Below, piece after piece: positions 43,116 through 46,627 of a stretch of 46,627 nucleotides of DNA (positions within the stretch are counted from its first letter, which is position 1; every line of letters begins with the position of its first letter). The notes beneath the pieces were generated by a model. It made no database searches. It was given only the letters and a program-made list of their open reading frames with translations, and was not told the DNA's origin. The DNA is from Bryobacterales bacterium. Lineage in GTDB: Bacteria; Acidobacteriota; Terriglobia; Bryobacterales; Bryobacteraceae. Where the stretch lies: the NCBI GenBank assembly GCA_020852755.1, contig JADZAF010000102.1, positions 1 through 46,627 on the forward strand. The letters run 5' to 3'. Both the position numbers and the translations under genes were made by a program.

Positions 43116-43380
43116 GTGCCGCTCAAATCCGACCTCCCGCAGGGCACCCTAGACCTGCTGATTCTCAAGATCGTAGCCCTTGGGCCGGTTCACGGGTACG
43201 CCATTGCGCAGCGCCTCCAGCAGGTCTCGCGCGACCGTCGTCCAGGTGCCGCAAGGCTGACTCTACCCGGCCTTGCACCGCCTCGAAAACCGCGGCCTGA
43301 TGTCCGCCGACTGGAGGGAGACGGAGACCGGTCCAGGGAAGCTCCGAAATATTCTTTCTCTACCCCAAGGCCGACCGTGC
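43116..43380 (+). pseudogene. Decayed PadR-family transcriptional regulator
   Basis: GTG 43116 has a GAGGTG ribosome site and begins MPLKSDLPQGTLDLLILKIV, then GPVHGYAIAQRLQQVSR, an unmistakable PadR start. After about 40 residues the homology moves to another frame (VVQVPQG, LYPALHRLENRGLMSADWRE), with TGA at 43258-43260 in place of the conserved Ser codon. It then returns to the first frame at about 43335 (REAPKYSFST). At least two indels and one stop have therefore destroyed the winged-helix core. In Solibacter relatives PadR genes of this type normally regulate a following ADOP-type permease gene. Confidence 0.75.
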
Positions 43381-43399
43381 GGGCAGGTCGGAAAGTCCA

Positions 43400-43441
43400 T
43401 CCTATCCCGACTTTCTGGATTATCAGGCGCGCGGACGCGGC
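43400..43441 (+). pseudogene. Short fragment of an ADOP-family permease
   Basis: In a third frame, 43400-43441 encodes SYPDFLDYQARGRG, which resembles the SYPDYxDYRxxxR segment of ADOP (acidobacterial duplicated orphan permease) proteins. The rest of the roughly 800-residue gene is absent, so an internal deletion joined it to the PadR relic. Confidence 0.45.
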
Positions 43442-43715
43442 GTGGCCGCCGCGAAACCCGGGCATGGAACCGCCGAATGAACCGTGACGAAGGTCAAGAT
43501 CAACTCGAGATTCGATCGCCGAACCGCTCGACGCAGGTTCGGTTACAATCGCAAGTCTTCACGCGGTCAGTGAACTAGCCAGCTTCCTGCACCCGGAAAA
43601 CCGCGCCGGCCATTTCGCGGCTTGGCCTCGCGGCCCCAATCCTGCCGTTGCTTTTCACGGCTCCTTTTTGCGGGCGTTCGGGGGGCGGCCACGTACCCTG
43701 TCAGCGCAACCGAGA
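43442..43715. other. Non-coding remnant between the PadR/ADOP relic and the permease gene
   Basis: No reading frame with family motifs is visible on either strand here. It is likely decayed sequence from the lost permease plus the 3' flank of the MacB-like gene. Confidence 0.35.
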
Positions 43716-44921
43716 CTATTCGTAGCGGAGGGCTTCGGTAGGGTTCAGACGGGCCGCGCGGTTGGCCGGCAGTATGCCGAAGAACAGCCCCACCAGGCAG
43801 GAAACGGTGAAGGCCACGACGATCGCAACGCTCGAAATCGGAATCGGGACGTTCTCCGCCAGGGCGCGTATGGCCAGCGGGATCGAGATCCCTACCAGGA
43901 TTCCGGCCAACCCGCCCCCCAGGCTGATCAGCACCGCTTCGATGAGGAATTGCTGCAGGATGGCCCGCCGCGAGGCCCCCACCGCCATGCGCACTCCGAT
44001 CTCGCGCGTCCGCTCGGTGACCGTCACCAGCATGATGTTCATGATTCCTATGCCGGAAATGATCAGGGCGATGGCCGAGATCAGGATGAGCACGGCCTGG
44101 AGGATCAGCGCGATGTTACGGGCGGCGTTCAGAATGGCGTTCAGGTTCTCCACCCGGTAGCGCGCGCCGGGCCGGTGCCGGTTCTCCAGGATGCGGCGCA
44201 CGTCCGCGGTGATCGTCTCCACGTCTTGGGCCGAACGCGTCTGCACGTACATGGGATCCACCCGCTCGACGGGAGTGAAGTAGCGGATCACGGTCACCGG
44301 GATCAAAATGGTCTCGGCCGCCAGTTCCGACTGCCCGAAGCTCTCCACGCTTTCCTTGAAAGTCCCGATCACCGTAAATTGCAGGCCGTGCACTTTGATC
44401 GCCTGGCCGACCGCGCTGTCCACGTTCCCGTACAGGCGCTGGGCGAGTTTCTCGGTGAGCAGCGCCACCTTCTGGCGCAGTTCGACGTCGCTCTCATCCA
44501 GGAAGCGGCCCGACAGAACAATCAGGTTGCGCACCGAGCGGTAGTACTGATCGGAGCCGCGGACCGAGACGTCCTCCACGCGGCCCCCGATCACCATTTG
44601 GTCGTCGTTGCTGATGATGCCGGTGGCGGCCACGATCCGGTCTCCCAATTGCCGGCGCACCGCCTCCACGTCCTCCATCTTGATGAAGTCGGCCTCCACC
44701 TGCGTGCTGCCCTGCCCCGCCACCTCATAGTAGGCGAAGATCATGTTCGAGCCGATACCCTGGATCTGCTGCAGGATGTAGTCCCGGCTGGTGAGCGAGA
44801 TGGTAACCACCAGGATGACCGAGGCGTTGCCGATCACCATGCCCAGGGCCGTCAGGAAGGTACGTACGGAGTTGGCCCGGAGAGCGTTAATGCTGAATCT
44901 CAGGGCTTCGCTGAGGTGCAT
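43716..44921 (-). CDS. MacB/FtsX-type ABC transporter permease
   Basis: The protein has 401 residues. An N-terminal helix (SVRTFLTALGMVIGNASVILVV) is followed by a MacB-PCD periplasmic domain (about 45-260) and three C-terminal helices: ALILQAVLILISAIALIISG, LIEAVLISLGGGLAGILVGI and VAIVVAFTVSCLVGLFFGI. Between them lies TERTREIGVRMAVGASRRAIL, a strong FtsX signature, and it ends NPTEALRYE, as MacB permeases do. Such proteins drive export or mechanotransmission with an ATPase, but no ATPase gene is adjacent. The gene starts 7 bp after the TPR gene on the same strand. Confidence 0.92.
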   Translation of the reverse strand: MHLSEALRFSINALRANSVRTFLTALGMVIGNASVILVVTISLTSRDYILQQIQGIGSNMIFAYYEVAGQGSTQVEADFIKMEDVEAVRRQLGDRIVAATGIISNDDQMVIGGRVEDVSVRGSDQYYRSVRNLIVLSGRFLDESDVELRQKVALLTEKLAQRLYGNVDSAVGQAIKVHGLQFTVIGTFKESVESFGQSELAAETILIPVTVIRYFTPVERVDPMYVQTRSAQDVETITADVRRILENRHRPGARYRVENLNAILNAARNIALILQAVLILISAIALIISGIGIMNIMLVTVTERTREIGVRMAVGASRRAILQQFLIEAVLISLGGGLAGILVGISIPLAIRALAENVPIPISSVAIVVAFTVSCLVGLFFGILPANRAARLNPTEALRYE

Positions 44922-44928
44922 CGGCCGC

Positions 44929-45783
44929 TTAGCCGCCCGCGGCTTCCTTGAGCAGCCTCTCGGCCTGAGAACGAGGGGGATCGTCGGGAGTCAGGTCCGA
45001 CTTCAGATACCGCTCGAGCAGGGCCCGCGCAGTGGCCATGTTGCGCTTCTCGCGGATGTAAAGCTCGGCCCGCTCGTACAGAAGCTTGGGGTGGTTGGGA
45101 CTGATGCGGGCCGCCTGTTCGAACGCCTGCTCGCTCTCCTCGATCCGGCCGCGCCTGGCCAGGAACTTGGCCAGGTCGATGACCCGCCCGATCTGCTGGG
45201 GAGCGAGTTCGGCGGCGCTGCGCAACTGCTGCTCGGCCTGGCCGTACTCCTTGCGCTTCTCGGCTAGGCGCGCCTGCGCCCAGTACCCCTCAACCTTGTC
45301 CCGCCGGGCAATCCGCGCGGCCAGCGACGAGGCCTTGTCCAGGCCCCCGCCCAGGAAACCCGGCGCCTGCAGGTAGTACTCGAACAGGTCGTTCATGGCC
45401 TCCGCATTCCCCGGATCCAGCCGGACGGCCGTTTCGAAAGCCTCCCGGGACTTGCCGGCGAATCCCGGAGCCGTGAACACGCTGGAGGTTTCCGCCCGCC
45501 GTCCCCAGGCGCGTCCCAGCCACATCCAAAACTCGGAACTACCGGGTTCGGCGGCCGTGGCTTTGACCAGGTGGTCCGTGGCCTTCTTGTAATTGCCCAG
45601 CATGTAATAGTTGCGCCCGATCAGACCGTAAACCTCCCCGTTCTTGGACGGCAGGGACAGCAACAGTTCCAGGGAGCGCTCGTAGTCGGTTCGGGAGTAG
45701 AGCTTCAGGGCGCGGGAAAAATCCGGCGAGGCAGCGAAAAGGGCCAGGGCTGCGGCCAGCGTCAACAGGGACAAACGGAGCAT
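44929..45783 (-). CDS. Exported TPR-repeat protein linked to the permease gene
   Basis: ATG 45783 (MLRLSLLTLAAALALFAASP, a signal peptide) gives 284 residues; AAGGTGG lies 8 nt before it. An in-frame ATG at 45801 is also possible but overlaps a good -10 box. TPR-like pairs include ALKLYSRTDYERSLELLLSL, IGRNYYMLGNYKKATDHLVKA, YGQAEQQLRSAAELAPQQ and IEESEQAFEQAARISPNH. It should be a periplasmic adaptor. It lies 7 bp before the MacB-like permease, so the two are probably co-expressed. Confidence 0.85.
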   Translation of the reverse strand: MLRLSLLTLAAALALFAASPDFSRALKLYSRTDYERSLELLLSLPSKNGEVYGLIGRNYYMLGNYKKATDHLVKATAAEPGSSEFWMWLGRAWGRRAETSSVFTAPGFAGKSREAFETAVRLDPGNAEAMNDLFEYYLQAPGFLGGGLDKASSLAARIARRDKVEGYWAQARLAEKRKEYGQAEQQLRSAAELAPQQIGRVIDLAKFLARRGRIEESEQAFEQAARISPNHPKLLYERAELYIREKRNMATARALLERYLKSDLTPDDPPRSQAERLLKEAAGG

Positions 45784-45799
45784 GTGTACTGCCACCTTC

Positions 45800-45829
45800 A
45801 TTCTAATCCACCGGGACCCCCACACCCAA
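45800..45829 (-). promoter_or_regulatory. Promoter of the TPR-permease pair
   Basis: On the minus strand TTGGGT (45829-45824) and TAGAAT (45805-45800) are separated by 18 bp. The -10 overlaps the ATG at 45801, so it supports ATG 45783 as the real start. Confidence 0.45.
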
Positions 45830-45939
45830 TAGATGCCAAACGGGTTAGAAAGGTTGCGGGACGCACCGATCAGGGTGAAGAAGGTGTCCGGGCTTACGGC
45901 CCGCCAATCGATGTACACTGAGAACTCCGCGGAGAAATT

Positions 45940-46627
45940 ATGCAGAATTCATCTATTGACCGGCGCGCCTTTGTGCGCACGGTATTGGCGGCCGCGACCG
46001 TCGCCCCGGCACTGGGCGCAGGCCGGAACATTTATTGGGGGCTGGGTGCGGTCACCTGGACGGCCAAGGCCGGACGTGACCGGAAGGTCCGCTGGGCCGA
46101 CATCCTGCCCGACATCGCCGCCGGGGGCTTCGACGGCTTCGAACCGTTCACCACCCCGGCCCTGCCGGTGAACGACGAGAACATGGCCGAACTGGAGCAG
46201 CTGGCGCCCAGGTACAAGCTGCGCATGTCCAGCATCTACTGGGCGGACCGGTTCGACCGGGCCTCCGAGCATGATCGCATCCGCAAGGAGATCCCGAGGT
46301 TCCTGGGTTACCTGAAACGGTTCAGTTGCGACCGTCTGACGATCGGCCCTCCGCCCCCCACCGTCGAGGACGAGCGGGAGGCCATCGGGAATATGGCCAG
46401 GATCATGGACGAAATCGGCCGCATTGCCCTGGAGCAATACAACATCAAGACCGGTGTGCATCCCCACGTGGGCGGGCTGATCGAAAATCCCCGGCAGATC
46501 GACCTGCTGATGGAAAAGACCAATCCCCGCTACTTCGGCCTCTCCCCCGATACCGCGCAGATCTGGATGGGCGGCGGCGATCCTCTGGCCATGTACGAGA
46601 AATATAAGAAGCGCATTGTCTACATGC
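45940..46627 (+). CDS. Sugar phosphate isomerase/epimerase-like protein (3' end outside window)
   Basis: ATG 45940 is preceded by GGAG at 45931-45934, and the frame is open to the window end (229 codons). An RR leader (SIDRRAFVRTVLAAATVAPALGAG) suggests Tat export. The barrel has YWGLGAVTWTAKAG, GGFDGFEPFT near residue 60, HPHVGGLIENPRQIDLLMEK near 169 and GLSPDTAQIWMGGGDP near 196. The HPHxGxxxE and DTxxxxxGGxDP pattern is that of the IolE-like branch (inosose dehydratase/isomerases). It is the second exported member of this superfamily in the window. It is divergent from the TPR-permease pair, with 156 bp between starts. Confidence 0.85.
   Translation, partial: MQNSSIDRRAFVRTVLAAATVAPALGAGRNIYWGLGAVTWTAKAGRDRKVRWADILPDIAAGGFDGFEPFTTPALPVNDENMAELEQLAPRYKLRMSSIYWADRFDRASEHDRIRKEIPRFLGYLKRFSCDRLTIGPPPPTVEDEREAIGNMARIMDEIGRIALEQYNIKTGVHPHVGGLIENPRQIDLLMEKTNPRYFGLSPDTAQIWMGGGDPLAMYEKYKKRIVYM

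Noticed and set aside
43258..43260. In-frame TGA in the PadR core as selenocysteine or read-through
   Set aside because: It stands in for a Ser codon, and two indels flank it, so gene decay is the simpler explanation.

Overview
The window looks like chromosomal DNA of an Acidobacteriota bacterium, probably of the Solibacter/Bryobacter group. The evidence is the high GC content, an Oar-like TonB receptor with an N-terminal carboxypeptidase-regulatory domain, a serine hydrolase ending in what looks like the Solibacter-type C-terminal domain (TIGR03437), several Tat- or Sec-exported sugar enzymes, many TPR lipoproteins, and the relic of a PadR/ADOP-permease pair. I saw no rRNA, tRNA, CRISPR array, IS element or phage. 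About 40 genes or gene remnants are supported.

Layout. 1-6464 (minus strand): an outer-membrane uptake and glycan locus in the order amidohydrolase, GH172-type hydrolase, TonB receptor, propeller protein (cut by the window edge). 6528-9494 (plus): sugar isomerase-like protein, exported metallo-beta-lactamase-fold hydrolase, bicupin. 9564-14214 (plus): YHS/HMBD copper P-type ATPase, EcsC-family protein, and a TIR-NB-ARC-like STAND protein whose ATG directly follows the EcsC stop. 14364-16832: an MFS sugar-acid transporter and an orphan sugar-binding lipoprotein, divergent around an inverted repeat. 16883-19072: a Fur-family regulator coupled to an FHA-GAF-PP2C phosphatase. 19193-28822 (minus): a long co-directional block of GHMP kinase, CPBP protease, BamE-like protein, class A penicillin-binding protein, two TPR proteins and a beta-lactamase-fold hydrolase. 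28847-34280 (plus): divergent peptide deformylase, MBL-fold enzyme, TolC-like channel and a 791-residue TPR protein. 34632-37263 (minus): enolase-superfamily sugar-acid dehydratase and phosphomannomutase. 37348-40745 (plus): split B12-dependent acyl-CoA mutase and a NYN-LOTUS protein. 40742-42011 (minus): aldo/keto reductase-like protein and PurE. 42012-43715: a gene-poor island with a HigBA-type toxin-antitoxin pair and decayed PadR/ADOP sequence. 43716-46627: a MacB-like permease with a TPR protein, and a second sugar isomerase-like gene cut by the window end.

Most notable points. (1) The EcsC plus TIR-STAND pair is a plausible conflict or immunity module. (2) The acyl-CoA mutase has Gln where methylmalonyl-CoA mutase has its carboxylate-binding Arg, so its substrate is probably not methylmalonyl-CoA. 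(3) At least six genes have a -10-like hexamer only 6-11 nt before the start codon and no Shine-Dalgarno, which suggests frequent leaderless transcription. (4) The GHMP kinase and deformylase genes seem to share one bidirectional -10 box. (5) A NYN nuclease-like protein carries two LOTUS domains and a histone-H1-like basic tail.
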